In this document: piece by piece, positions 1-7,335 of the stretch
Numbering within the stretch: position 1 is the stretch's first letter
Layout of the letters: the number at the start of each line of letters is the position of its first letter
Source: Lachnospiraceae bacterium
Lineage (GTDB): Bacteria > Bacillota > Clostridia > Lachnospirales > Lachnospiraceae
NCBI GenBank assembly: GCA_900754855.1
Contig: CAAEEI010000023.1
Location: 1-19,734, forward strand
DNA length: 19,734 nt
Reading direction: 5' to 3'
Notes under the pieces: generated by a model
Databases searched by the model: none
What the model was told of the DNA's origin: nothing
The model's input: the letters and a program-made list of their open reading frames with translations, nothing else
Program-made: the position numbers and the translations under genes

Positions 1-216
1 CAGCAGCTTGGGTCCCAGATCGAGCATAACCTGATTGATATGGTCATTTTTCTGCGAGATCCGTTAAATCAGAAAAACCATGAGCCGGACATCTTTAATG
101 TCATGCATTTATGCGATATGCACAATATTCCTCTGGCAACGAATCTGGCCACGGCAGAGCTTCTGGTGAAAGCGCTGGATCATGGCGATTTGGAATGGCG
201 GGAGATGTACCGCTGA
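1..216 (+). CDS. mgsA: Methylglyoxal synthase, C-terminal part (5' end outside window)
   Basis: Frame 1 is open from the first base to a TGA at 214-216 and gives 71 residues. They contain the typical methylglyoxal synthase stretch I-D-M-V-I-F-L-R-D-P, followed by H-E-P-D-I, then a Cys/Asp/His-Asn-I-P-L-A-T-N-x-A-T-A-E run. The enzyme converts dihydroxyacetone phosphate to methylglyoxal and phosphate in the cytoplasm, a bypass of lower glycolysis when phosphorylated sugars accumulate. The catalytic Asp-rich N-terminal half lies upstream of the window. The next gene starts 2 nt after the stop, so the two are probably co-transcribed. Identification rests on motif recognition of the C-terminal half and is fairly sure. 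Confidence 0.9.
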   Translation, partial: QQLGSQIEHNLIDMVIFLRDPLNQKNHEPDIFNVMHLCDMHNIPLATNLATAELLVKALDHGDLEWREMYR

Positions 217-218
217 CC

Positions 219-1214
219 ATGAAACGAAAAGAGAAAATTATGCGACATAAAAAAATAGTGTCCCGTCTTTGTCTGCTTCTTGCGCTTACAATGTTCAGTG
301 TGAGCGGCTGTGTGAAAAATCCTTTTACACTCCAGGATTCCTATGAAGACTATTATCAGGAAGAGAAAAAGGCGGAGAAAGAAGAAATCAGAGGAATGGC
401 CGATGATCTGGCTGTCGTGGACAGGGAAGAACAGAATACGCCGGGCTACCAGAGCGGAGACTATGCGGATTTACTGATCAATGACAGCACCAATGAGATC
501 ATCACGTCGTACCGTTGTTTTGAAAAAGTGTATCCGGCAAGTATTACCAAGATCATGACCGCCCTGCTGGTTCTGGAAAAAGGCGATCTGGATGAGGAAA
601 TCGTATTGGATCATGATATTGTCCTGACGGAAGATGGCGCCGTGGTCAGTACCCTCTCCAAAGGGGATACGGTGACGGTAGATGAGGTTTTTCACGGTAT
701 GCTGGTGAAATCAGCCAACGATTGTGCTGTAATCCTCGCAGAATATATTGCAGGAAGCGAGGAAGCCTTTGTGGAGATGATGAATGAGAGAGCAAAAGAG
801 CTTGGCGCAACCCATACGCATTTTATGAATCCCCATGGGCTCCATGACGATGAGCATTATACAACGGCCTATGATCTTTATCTGATTTTCAATGCAGTAA
901 CCCGGTATGACGCCTTTATGGATACGGTTTCTCTGAAGGACTACACAATGACTTATACAAAACCGGATGGAAGAGAAGTCAGTGAATATATGCAAAGTAC
1001 CAATTATTATCTCCTTAATACCTACCCGGTTCCGGAAGGGGTATCCATGTACGGTGGAAAAACCGGAACGACCTCCATGGCCAAATCCTGTCTGATCGTG
1101 ATGACAGAAAACAATGACGGAGAAAAATTCTTCTCTGTTGTGCTGGGAGCGGAAACAAAGGAAGATTTGTACAATTCCATGTCACAATTATTAGAAAAAG
1201 TTGTGAAACAATGA
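219..1214 (+). CDS. D-alanyl-D-alanine carboxypeptidase lipoprotein (penicillin-binding protein, S11 family)
   Basis: 331 aa. This is a serine DD-peptidase that trims the terminal D-Ala from peptidoglycan stem peptides on the outer face of the membrane. All three active-site motifs are visible: SxxK as SITK at 108-111, SxN as SAN at 165-167, and KTG at 281-283. The N terminus is basic, followed by a hydrophobic stretch (about 16-29) and a lipobox V-S-G-C, so Cys31 is the likely lipidated residue and the enzyme is probably membrane-tethered. The open frame extends upstream into mgsA. I chose ATG 219 because it follows the mgsA stop directly and starts a sensible signal sequence; ATG 240 is an alternative. 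It is shorter than DacA/DacF proteins that carry the extra C-terminal domain, and it ends soon after the catalytic domain. Confidence 0.9.
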   Translation: MKRKEKIMRHKKIVSRLCLLLALTMFSVSGCVKNPFTLQDSYEDYYQEEKKAEKEEIRGMADDLAVVDREEQNTPGYQSGDYADLLINDSTNEIITSYRCFEKVYPASITKIMTALLVLEKGDLDEEIVLDHDIVLTEDGAVVSTLSKGDTVTVDEVFHGMLVKSANDCAVILAEYIAGSEEAFVEMMNERAKELGATHTHFMNPHGLHDDEHYTTAYDLYLIFNAVTRYDAFMDTVSLKDYTMTYTKPDGREVSEYMQSTNYYLLNTYPVPEGVSMYGGKTGTTSMAKSCLIVMTENNDGEKFFSVVLGAETKEDLYNSMSQLLEKVVKQ

Positions 1215-1222
1215 ATTTAAGG

Positions 1223-1251
1223 TTGTGATTTTATACGTTATAAACTATAAT
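1223..1251 (+). promoter_or_regulatory. Sigma-A-type promoter for the P-loop protein gene
   Basis: -35 TTGTGA at 1223-1228 (4/6 of consensus), a 17-bp spacer, and a perfect -10 TATAAT at 1246-1251. The expected start point is near 1258, which places the hairpin at 1275-1332 and the ribosome binding site at 1345 in the 5' leader. Confidence 0.7.
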
Positions 1252-1274
1252 GTATATTAAATCAATTAAGATGA

Positions 1275-1332
1275 CTGCTTACCGGAAGCCGGGGTTTTCT
1301 GCTGAGAGAAAATAACGGCTCCTGGTAAGCAG
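1275..1332 (+). ncRNA. Long imperfect leader hairpin (candidate cis-regulatory RNA)
   Basis: CTGCTTACC (1275-1283) is complementary to GGTAAGCAG (1324-1332). The stem extends by one G-U and one G-C pair, then after a 1x1 mismatch by AGCCG (1287-1291) with CGGCT (1316-1320). After a 3x3 internal loop, TTTTCT (1295-1300) pairs with AGAAAA (1307-1312) around a 6-nt loop. There is no U-tract, so it is not a simple terminator. It lies between a good promoter and an AAGGAGG site (1345-1351). I do not recognise it as a known riboswitch class. Confidence 0.55.
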
Positions 1333-1359
1333 ACAATATAATTTAAGGAGGATATCAAC

Positions 1360-1776
1360 ATGATTGAAATTATTGCAGGACTGAAAGGACACGGAAAAAC
1401 AAAAATCTTAATTCAGAAAGCCAATGATGATATCAAGCTTACAAAAGGAACAATCGTATATCTGGACAAGAACAATAAACACATGTATGAGTTGAGCAAC
1501 CAGATTCGTCTTATCGTAGTTCCAGAGTTTAATGTAGAAAACACAGATATGTTTATCGGATTCATCGCCGGTATCATTTCTCAGGATCATGACCTGGATA
1601 AGATTTATCTGGATAGCTTTTTAACCACAGCATGTATCGAGGAGAATCTGGATTATGCTGTAAATAAACTGCAGGAGTTAACAGAAAAATTTGATGTAGA
1701 TTTCGTAATCAGTGCATCTGCGGAAAAAGAAGGCATGCCGGAATCCGTGCAGAAGTACGTTACGGTTTCTTTATAA
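1360..1776 (+). CDS. Small P-loop protein of unknown function (often annotated as 'PilT-like' in Lachnospiraceae)
   Basis: 138 aa, starting 8 nt after a consensus AAGGAGG. The N terminus holds a Walker A motif G-L-K-G-H-G-K-T (about residues 7-14) directly after a first beta strand. A later strand ending K-I-Y-L-D (about residue 87) could serve as Walker B. The protein is about half the size of a RecA-fold ATPase and lacks the PilT Asp and His boxes, so the usual 'twitching motility protein PilT' label, which I recall from related genomes, is probably a naming artefact. There are no pilus genes nearby. It is a single-gene unit with its own promoter, a long leader hairpin and a downstream terminator. 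Nucleotide binding is a reasonable inference; the biological role is unknown. Confidence 0.75.
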   Translation: MIEIIAGLKGHGKTKILIQKANDDIKLTKGTIVYLDKNNKHMYELSNQIRLIVVPEFNVENTDMFIGFIAGIISQDHDLDKIYLDSFLTTACIEENLDYAVNKLQELTEKFDVDFVISASAEKEGMPESVQKYVTVSL

Positions 1777-1823
1777 GAGTACATATTGACATCATCGACC
1801 AAAAGGAGAAGATTGTCAGAGTA

Positions 1824-1861
1824 AGAGGGTGTTGCAGAATATGGAGCATCCTCTTCTTTTT
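1824..1861 (+). terminator. Rho-independent terminator after the P-loop gene
   Basis: AGAGGGTGTT (1824-1833) pairs with AGCATCCTCT (1845-1854), 10 pairs including two G-U, followed by TCTTTTT. It sits 47 nt after the stop codon and about 36 nt before the next start. I see no promoter between it and the next gene, so some read-through or an unrecognised promoter is implied. Confidence 0.75.
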
Positions 1862-1897
1862 ATCGCCGAGAAAAAGTCTTGAAACAGGGGTATAACC

Positions 1898-2851
1898 ATG
1901 AAAAAAGAGCAAAAAATATATTTCGCCTACAGTGAGTATCTGAAAAAGAAATATGGAGAAAAAGTATATAAATTACCGGTGAATCTGCCTGTATCCTGTC
2001 CAAACCGAAAGGAGGGAGCCGGTTGTTCTTTTTGTGCAGAGGAAGGAACCGGCTTTGAGGCGGCAGATGCGTTATGTCCGGTAATAGAGCAGCTGCAAAG
2101 AGCAAAGGAAAAGGTGGAGAAAAAATATCACGCCCATAAATTTATCGCCTATTTTCAAAATTATACCAATACCTTTCTTCCCCTGGATCGACTACTGCGC
2201 TATATGGAAGAGGCTGCCCGGTTAAATGATCTGGTGGAAATCTGCATTTCCACCCGGCCGGATTGCGTGCGGGAAGATTATTTGGAGGCTTTTTCCCGCT
2301 TTCAGAAAAAGACCGGCATAGAGATTTCTCTGGAACTGGGGCTGCAGACCGTAAATTATCATACGCTGAAAAAAGTAAACCGGGGACATGGACTGGCAGA
2401 GTTTATTAACGCGGTTTTATTAATTGCCCCTTATCATTTTCCGGTCTGTGTGCACATGATTCTCAATCTGCCGGGAGATACTCTGGAGGACGCCGAGGAA
2501 GCAGCCAGGATCCTGTCGGCTCTCCCGGTACAGATGGTGAAACTGCATTCGTTATATATTCCGCGAAACTCCCGGTTGTATCAGGATTACAGAGATGGTA
2601 AAATACGTATATGTGCGAAAGAAGAATATCTGGAAAGACTCTGTGCCTTTCTTGCCCTGCTGCGTCCGGACGTCGCAATAGAAAGGCTGTTTGCCCGTAT
2701 ACCGGAGAAAGATTCCGCATTTTGTAACTGGGGATGCAGTTGGTGGAAACTGATGGATGAGTGGGAAAAGCTGATGCAGGAAAAGGGATATGTACAGGGA
2801 ATACGATATGATTATCTCAACGGAGCAGCATTAAACAGATGGGGAATGTAA
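1898..2851 (+). CDS. TIGR01212/YhcC-type radical SAM protein
   Basis: 317 aa, the usual length for this family. The radical SAM iron-sulfur cysteines are C34, C43 and C46, in the order C-P-N-R...G-C-S-F-C. The wide spacing between the first two cysteines is characteristic of the YhcC group rather than the standard CxxxCxxC. Supporting features are the N-terminal YSEYLKKKYGEKVYKLPV block, the F-Q-N-Y-T-N-T strand, I-S-T-R-P-D-C, E-L-G-L-Q-T, the H-M-I-L-N-L-P-G-D segment and V-K-L-H-S-L-Y-I near the substrate side. It is a cytoplasmic SAM-cleaving enzyme; the substrate of this family is not established to my knowledge. The ribosome binding site (CAGGGGT) is modest. The stop is followed one base later by the next start, so the two genes are translationally close. 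Confidence 0.88.
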   Translation: MKKEQKIYFAYSEYLKKKYGEKVYKLPVNLPVSCPNRKEGAGCSFCAEEGTGFEAADALCPVIEQLQRAKEKVEKKYHAHKFIAYFQNYTNTFLPLDRLLRYMEEAARLNDLVEICISTRPDCVREDYLEAFSRFQKKTGIEISLELGLQTVNYHTLKKVNRGHGLAEFINAVLLIAPYHFPVCVHMILNLPGDTLEDAEEAARILSALPVQMVKLHSLYIPRNSRLYQDYRDGKIRICAKEEYLERLCAFLALLRPDVAIERLFARIPEKDSAFCNWGCSWWKLMDEWEKLMQEKGYVQGIRYDYLNGAALNRWGM

Positions 2852-2852
2852 G

Positions 2853-4241
2853 ATGGCAGAAAAGAAAAAAAGAAGGCTCAACATACATATGAATCTCGGC
2901 ACCATAGTTTTTTTGGTGATCGTCATCTATCTGACGGCCTATGTGATCAATTATCTGGGAAAGGAAAAACTGGCAATTTATGAAGTCAGCAAGAGCGACA
3001 TCTCAGACAGCGTGCAGGGAACGGGAATCATCTTGCGGGAGGAAAAACTGGTGAAGACCAGGGAGCAGGGATACATTAATTATTATGTGAAAGACGGTTC
3101 CCGGGTAAAAAACGGAGGAACAGTCTATACCGTAGATACCACAGGGAAGCTGCAGTCCTACCTTAATGAACTTCTGCAAAAGAAAAATTCCGTGACCACG
3201 GAGGAAAAACAACAGATTTTTGAAGAACTGAAATCATTCAGCGACAGCTTTTCCCATAATCATTTTTCGGAAGTTTACGAGACCAAAAAAGAAATCAATC
3301 ATGAACTGATGTCCTATACGGATACGATCATTGCCGATAACCAGGACGCTTTGGAAGAACGGTACGGGCAGGGCAGTTATGTGGAAGTGGCGGCGGAAGA
3401 TACCGGTCTGGTTTCCTTTTCTTCCGATGGTCTGGAAGAACTCGATGAGGCCGGCGTATCGCTGCACAGATTTGAACAGAGGGCCAAGATGAAGGATCTG
3501 CGCAGCAAGGAAGAAAAAAAAGCCGGTTCCGCAGTGTACCGGATCGTGACCGGACAGAACTGGGAGTTGATGATTCCCGTCAATGAGGCGGATTACGCAC
3601 GAATGAAAAATCTGAAGAAAAAAGGCAGAAATACCGTGCAGGTAACGTTCTACAAAGATAATTTTCAGACGAGGGCAACCTTTGAGTGCCAGAAACAAAA
3701 GAAAGAAAATTATCTGGTGCTGTATTTTGAGAACTATGTACAAAGATATATTGATCAGAGATATTTGTCGGTGGAACTGCTTTTATCAGAAACGGAAGGG
3801 CTGAAGATTCCGTCCAGTTCTCTGGTAGAAAAGGAAGTGTATAAGATTCCTTCGGATTACTTGACGGCCGGAAGTAATTCCGGTACAAAAAATCAGGTGA
3901 ATGTTCTGTCAAAAAATAAAAAAGGAGAAGAGGTTCTGACTCAGGCCAGAGTAAAAGTGTATAAAACAGAAGGAAACAATGTTTTGCTCACATCGGAAGA
4001 CCTGAAAAAAGGAGATCGTCTCTCCGATCTGGAAAAAGCGAAGACCTATACGTTAAAGGCAACCAGCCAGCTGCAGGGCGTTTATATTGTCAATCGGGGT
4101 TATGCGGTGTTTGAGCCGGTGACCATACTGGAAAGAACAGAAGATTATTGTATTATTTCCGCGGAAGACGGCGAAGTCCAGCTTTATGACCGGGTGATCC
4201 TCAACAGTGGAACCATCAAAGAAAATCAGGTAATTTACTGA
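2853..4241 (+). CDS. Membrane-anchored HlyD-like protein (barrel-sandwich / adaptor fold)
   Basis: 462 aa. A short basic cytoplasmic tail (K-K-K-R-R) is followed by one transmembrane segment (about 15-36), then a large extracytoplasmic part. Residues about 55-90 (G-T-G-I-I-L-R-E-E...G-Y-I-N-Y-Y-V-K-D-G-S-R-V-K-N-G-G) resemble the first half of a lipoyl/barrel-sandwich domain of HlyD-type membrane fusion proteins. A Lys/Glu-rich helical stretch follows (about 95-150). The second barrel half may be near G-L-V-S-F-S (about 184), with beta-rich domains to the end. No ABC transporter or TolC-like partner is adjacent. It lies directly before yggS and sepF, an arrangement I associate with Lachnospiraceae, which hints at an envelope or division role. 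This is inference; a transport role is not demonstrated. Confidence 0.65.
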   Translation: MAEKKKRRLNIHMNLGTIVFLVIVIYLTAYVINYLGKEKLAIYEVSKSDISDSVQGTGIILREEKLVKTREQGYINYYVKDGSRVKNGGTVYTVDTTGKLQSYLNELLQKKNSVTTEEKQQIFEELKSFSDSFSHNHFSEVYETKKEINHELMSYTDTIIADNQDALEERYGQGSYVEVAAEDTGLVSFSSDGLEELDEAGVSLHRFEQRAKMKDLRSKEEKKAGSAVYRIVTGQNWELMIPVNEADYARMKNLKKKGRNTVQVTFYKDNFQTRATFECQKQKKENYLVLYFENYVQRYIDQRYLSVELLLSETEGLKIPSSSLVEKEVYKIPSDYLTAGSNSGTKNQVNVLSKNKKGEEVLTQARVKVYKTEGNNVLLTSEDLKKGDRLSDLEKAKTYTLKATSQLQGVYIVNRGYAVFEPVTILERTEDYCIISAEDGEVQLYDRVILNSGTIKENQVIY

Positions 4242-4259
4242 GGAAAGGCAAGGAAAATC

Positions 4260-4952
4260 ATGTTAAAAGAGAATCTTATCCAGGTAAAAGAAAAAATCCG
4301 GGAAGCCTGCGAGAGAGCAGGAAGAAATCCGGCAGAGGTTACTCTGGTGGCGGTCAGCAAGAGAAAACCCCTTGAAAATATTGAAACGCTGCTGGAAGAA
4401 GGACAGATGGATTATGGAGAAAACTATGTGCAGGAGCTTTGCGAGAAGGCGGAAAAAGTCAGTCGGCCGGTTCGCTGGCACATGATCGGTCATCTGCAGA
4501 CCAACAAAGTAAAATATATTATAGATAAAGTGGCGCTGATTCATTCGGTGGACTCGGTACATCTGGCCAGACAGATCGAAAAAGAAGCGGCGAAAAAAAA
4601 TCTGACGGCAGAGATTCTGCTGCAGGTGAATGTGGCAGAGGAAGAAACGAAGTTTGGTCTTGAACAGGATCAGGTACTGCATATGGTGAGGGAAATCAGT
4701 TTACTGCCCCACGTGCATATCCGCGGACTCATGACCAGCGCCCCGTTTGTAGAAAATCCAGAGGAAAATCGTTGTTATTTTAAAAAATTACATCAATTAT
4801 TTGTTGACATTAGAGAGAAAAACATTGATAATGTAGCTATGGACATCCTGTCCATGGGTATGACAAATGATTATGAAGTTGCTGTTGAGGAAGGAGCGAC
4901 TATGGTTCGCATAGGAACGGCCATCTTCGGAGAACGTAATTATAATAAATAA
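4260..4952 (+). CDS. yggS: YggS/YBL036C-type pyridoxal-phosphate homeostasis protein
   Basis: 230 aa, the normal length for the family. Lys34 in V-A-V-S-K is the expected PLP Schiff-base lysine. Other signatures are H-M-I-G-H-L-Q-T-N-K-V-K (74-85), S-M-G-M-T-N-D (198-204) and R-I-G-T-A-I-F-G (217-224), which lines the phosphate site. It is a single-domain alanine-racemase-like TIM barrel that binds PLP without known catalytic activity and affects vitamin B6 and amino-acid balance. It is placed between the HlyD-like gene and sepF; yggS next to sepF is a widespread Gram-positive order (ylmE-ylmF in Bacillus). The start follows an AAGGAAAA site. Confidence 0.95.
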   Translation: MLKENLIQVKEKIREACERAGRNPAEVTLVAVSKRKPLENIETLLEEGQMDYGENYVQELCEKAEKVSRPVRWHMIGHLQTNKVKYIIDKVALIHSVDSVHLARQIEKEAAKKNLTAEILLQVNVAEEETKFGLEQDQVLHMVREISLLPHVHIRGLMTSAPFVENPEENRCYFKKLHQLFVDIREKNIDNVAMDILSMGMTNDYEVAVEEGATMVRIGTAIFGERNYNK

Positions 4953-4969
4953 CAGGAGGAACAAAGAGC

Positions 4970-5521
4970 ATGGTAAAATTTGCTGAAAAATTCTTGAATA
5001 TGATGACGTTAAATGATTCGGACGAAATAGAAGATGAATTTGACGAAGAATATGACGAGGTAGAACAGGACTACCAGGAGGAAGAGGACGAGGAAGAGGA
5101 GGCAGAAGAACAGCAGCCGAAGAAACCGATTCTTTCTTTCCGTCATAGAAAAAAAGAGAACGAAGAAGAGGCAGCAGAGGCTCCGGAAACAGAAAACAGA
5201 GTAATCCCGTTCCATGGCAAACAGGAAGAAGGTGACAGTGTGAAAGTAATCAAACCACAGGAATTTAACGAGGCACAGCTTGTTGCAGAATATCTGAAAG
5301 ACGGAAAGACCATCGTGGTCAATCTGGAAGGCATAGAGATCAGTCAGGCGCAGAGAATTATCGACTTTATCGGCGGCGCAAGTTTCGCCGTAGATGGCTC
5401 TCTGAAGGCGATTTCCAATAATATTTTTATTGTTGCGCCGGGAAATATTGAAGTATCCGGTGATTTAAGAGATGAGATCATCAGCGAGAGCATGCTCTCT
5501 CCTGAATTAACAAAGTTTTAA
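4970..5521 (+). CDS. sepF: Cell division protein SepF
   Basis: 183 aa. SepF bundles FtsZ filaments and anchors the Z ring to the membrane. The N-terminal helix (M-V-K-F-A-E-K-F-L-N-M-M) is amphipathic and fits the membrane-binding segment. It is followed by a very acidic linker (about 18-50, almost all Asp/Glu) and a basic stretch (57-62). The conserved SepF core runs from about 91 (V-K-V-I-K-P) through I-V-V-N-L, Q-R-I-I-D-F-I-G-G and F-I-V-A-P. The start is preceded by AGGAGG. The linker is longer and more acidic than in Bacillus SepF. The downstream partners usual in Bacillus (ylmG, ylmH, divIVA) are not the next genes here. Confidence 0.95.
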   Translation: MVKFAEKFLNMMTLNDSDEIEDEFDEEYDEVEQDYQEEEDEEEEAEEQQPKKPILSFRHRKKENEEEAAEAPETENRVIPFHGKQEEGDSVKVIKPQEFNEAQLVAEYLKDGKTIVVNLEGIEISQAQRIIDFIGGASFAVDGSLKAISNNIFIVAPGNIEVSGDLRDEIISESMLSPELTKF

Positions 5522-5730
5522 AAATTTTTCTCCGCGATCCTGTGCGGGGACAGACCGAAAAGATGCAGAGTAGAAATGGACATATCCGGGGCAGAATCTT
5601 CCTGAGAAGGAAGAAGACGGGCAGGCGGCATGGACATATACTCTGCAATTTTTGTGCTGAGCCTTTTCCCCTTTTGTCCGGACTGACGGAGAGGAGAACA
5701 ATCATCAGAGAAAAGAAGGAGGAGACGGTT
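5522..5730 (+). promoter_or_regulatory. Structured intergenic region upstream of aroB
   Basis: 209 nt without a convincing gene. Right after sepF is a 7-bp hairpin (5529-5535 with 5544-5550). Then TGCAGAGTA (5564-5572) is complementary to TACTCTGCA (5639-5647), which is followed by ATTTTTG. Inside this arm pair is a perfect 7-bp hairpin with a GAGA loop (5597-5603 with 5608-5614). The 10-mer ATGGACATAT occurs twice (5576-5585 and 5630-5639). It could be a terminator with a long apical domain or an attenuator. No T-box or known riboswitch signature was seen. A consensus AAGGAGGA (5716-5723) serves the TTG start at 5731. Confidence 0.4.
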
Positions 5731-6825
5731 TTGGAAAAATATCTCGAAGTAAAAGCAGAAGGAAAGAAAGCTTACGACATCTGTATTACAGATTCCTTTG
5801 CAGCGCTGGCCGGTGAGCTGGAACAATGGGGAATAAAAAACAGAAAACTGTGTATTGTGACGGAAAGACAGGTGGCGTCCTATTATATGGACGAAGTTCG
5901 CGGAATACTGGAAAAGCAGTGCGCCAAACTGGAACTGTTTATTTTTCAGGAAGGCGAAGAAAATAAAAATCTGCAAACCGTCAGCCAGTTGTATCGTTTT
6001 TTAATCCAGCATGGTTTTGATCGGAAAGATATGCTGGTTGCCCTTGGCGGCGGCGTTGTGGGAGATCTGACCGGTTTTACGGCGGCAACCTATTTGCGGG
6101 GTATTGATTTTATTCAGGTGCCAACCAGCCTTCTTGCGCAGGTAGACAGCAGCATTGGAGGAAAAACCGGCGTGGATTTCCAGAATTATAAGAATATGGT
6201 CGGGGCATTTTATATGCCGAAACTGGTCTACATCAATGTAAATACATTAAAGACTTTGCCGGAAAGACAATTTCACAGCGGAATGGGAGAAGTCATTAAA
6301 CATGGTCTGATCAAAGACCGGGCATACTATCAGTGGATCAAAGATAATCAACGGGAAATTGCCCGGAGAAACCCGGATATGCTGGCCTATCTGGTGGAGG
6401 GAAGCTGCCGGATCAAACGATCGGTGGTGGAGGAAGATCCCAGAGAACAGGGGATTCGCGCCATTTTAAATTATGGACATACTTTTGGTCATGCGGTGGA
6501 GAGTCTGATGGATTTTCAACTGGCTCATGGAGAATGCGTTGCCATCGGCTGCATGCTTTCTGCAGCAATTTCCTGCGCACGGGGATATATCACCAGGGAA
6601 GAAGAAAAAGAAATCAAAGAACTCTTTGCTTTCTTTGCTTTTCCTGCCCTGCCAAAGCAGTTGGCTCCGGAAAAAATTATCGAAGAACTCCGTCATGATA
6701 AAAAGATGGAAAACGGCGTCATTAAATTCATTCTCCTGGATGCCGTCGGTCAGGCAGGAATTCATCAGGATGTGACCAGAGAAGAGATGATCGGCGCATT
6801 CAGGGAAAAAGAGGAAGAAGCATGA
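5731..6825 (+). CDS. aroB: 3-dehydroquinate synthase (TTG start)
   Basis: 364 aa. This enzyme converts DAHP to 3-dehydroquinate, step two of the shikimate pathway, in the cytoplasm using NAD+ and a divalent metal. Visible signatures: G-G-G-V-V-G-D-L-T-G-F-T-A-A-T (106-120), P-T-S-L-L-A-Q-V-D-S-S-I-G-G-K-T-G-V (131-148), and metal ligands E187 (G-M-G-E-V-I-K-H-G), H250 (N-Y-G-H-T-F-G-H) and H267 (H-G-E). The frame is open upstream to 5542, but that extension is Arg/Lys-rich and unlike AroB. TTG 5731 follows AAGGAGGA by 7 nt and gives the family length, so I chose it. The end overlaps the lspA start by four bases (ATGA). It is the only aromatic pathway gene in the window. Confidence 0.93.
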   Translation: MEKYLEVKAEGKKAYDICITDSFAALAGELEQWGIKNRKLCIVTERQVASYYMDEVRGILEKQCAKLELFIFQEGEENKNLQTVSQLYRFLIQHGFDRKDMLVALGGGVVGDLTGFTAATYLRGIDFIQVPTSLLAQVDSSIGGKTGVDFQNYKNMVGAFYMPKLVYINVNTLKTLPERQFHSGMGEVIKHGLIKDRAYYQWIKDNQREIARRNPDMLAYLVEGSCRIKRSVVEEDPREQGIRAILNYGHTFGHAVESLMDFQLAHGECVAIGCMLSAAISCARGYITREEEKEIKELFAFFAFPALPKQLAPEKIIEELRHDKKMENGVIKFILLDAVGQAGIHQDVTREEMIGAFREKEEEA

Positions 6826-7313
6826 AAGAAGGAATAAAATTACTGGCAGGCGGAGGGGCGCTGGTCTTTGTGGATCAGATGACCAAGCTGTGGGCAGTAC
6901 AGATGTTAAAAGGAGAGGAGGCCCTGGGTCTCATCCCTGGAATACTGGAATTGCTGTATGTGGAAAATCGGGGCGCCGCATTTGGTATGCTGCAGAACAG
7001 GCAGTGGTTATTTTTGCTGATCGGGGCGGTTGTATTAGGAGCAATATTTTGTATTCTGCCACGGTTGTCCACGCCACGCTATGCGCCGCTGCGTTTTTGT
7101 GTTTATCTGATTGCCGCCGGCGCGGTGGGCAATATGATTGACCGCGTATGCAGGGGGTATGTGGTGGATTTCATTTATTTTCGATGGATTGATTTTCCTG
7201 TATTTAATGTGGCGGATATTTATGTCAGTGTGGCGGCAGTCTGTTTATTGTTTCTGATTCTTTTCCGTTATCAGGAAGAAGATTTTGATCGGATTTTTTC
7301 AAAACGGGGCTAA
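6822..7313 (+). CDS. lspA: Lipoprotein signal peptidase (signal peptidase II)
   Basis: 163 aa with about four transmembrane segments. LspA removes the signal peptide of prolipoproteins after diacylglyceryl transfer. The aspartic protease pair is D116 in V-V-D-F and D132 in F-N-V-A-D; the other conserved blocks are V-E-N-R-G-A-A-F-G (47-55) and G-N-M-I-D-R (103-108). The start codon overlaps the aroB stop as ATGA, so translation is coupled. Its likely substrates include the carboxypeptidase lipoprotein encoded at 219-1214. The gene after it is the RluD-type synthase, a common Gram-positive lspA-rluD pairing. Confidence 0.96.
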   Translation: MKEGIKLLAGGGALVFVDQMTKLWAVQMLKGEEALGLIPGILELLYVENRGAAFGMLQNRQWLFLLIGAVVLGAIFCILPRLSTPRYAPLRFCVYLIAAGAVGNMIDRVCRGYVVDFIYFRWIDFPVFNVADIYVSVAAVCLLFLILFRYQEEDFDRIFSKRG

Positions 7314-7335
7314 AGGCAAAGAGGACTGGAGAATC

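Noticed and set aside
111..218. N-terminal extension of the carboxypeptidase frame into mgsA
   Set aside because: It overlaps mgsA in another phase and gives no signal-peptide-like sequence; ATG 219 gives a proper lipoprotein signal.
1786..1814. Perfect TTGACA before the radical SAM gene
   Set aside because: At 17 bp spacing the -10 would be AAGATT, only 3/6, and the terminator would lie between it and the gene.
3234..3743. 169-aa frame on the - strand inside the HlyD-like gene
   Set aside because: A shadow of the coding strand with Phe/Leu/His-rich composition and no ribosome binding site; the same holds for the other long - strand frames.
5542..5730. 63-residue N-terminal extension of AroB
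   Set aside because: It is Arg/Lys-rich and unlike AroB, and a consensus ribosome binding site precedes TTG 5731.
5522..5730. T-box or amino-acid riboswitch before aroB
   Set aside because: I found no AGGGTGG-like T-box bulge or other known riboswitch core.
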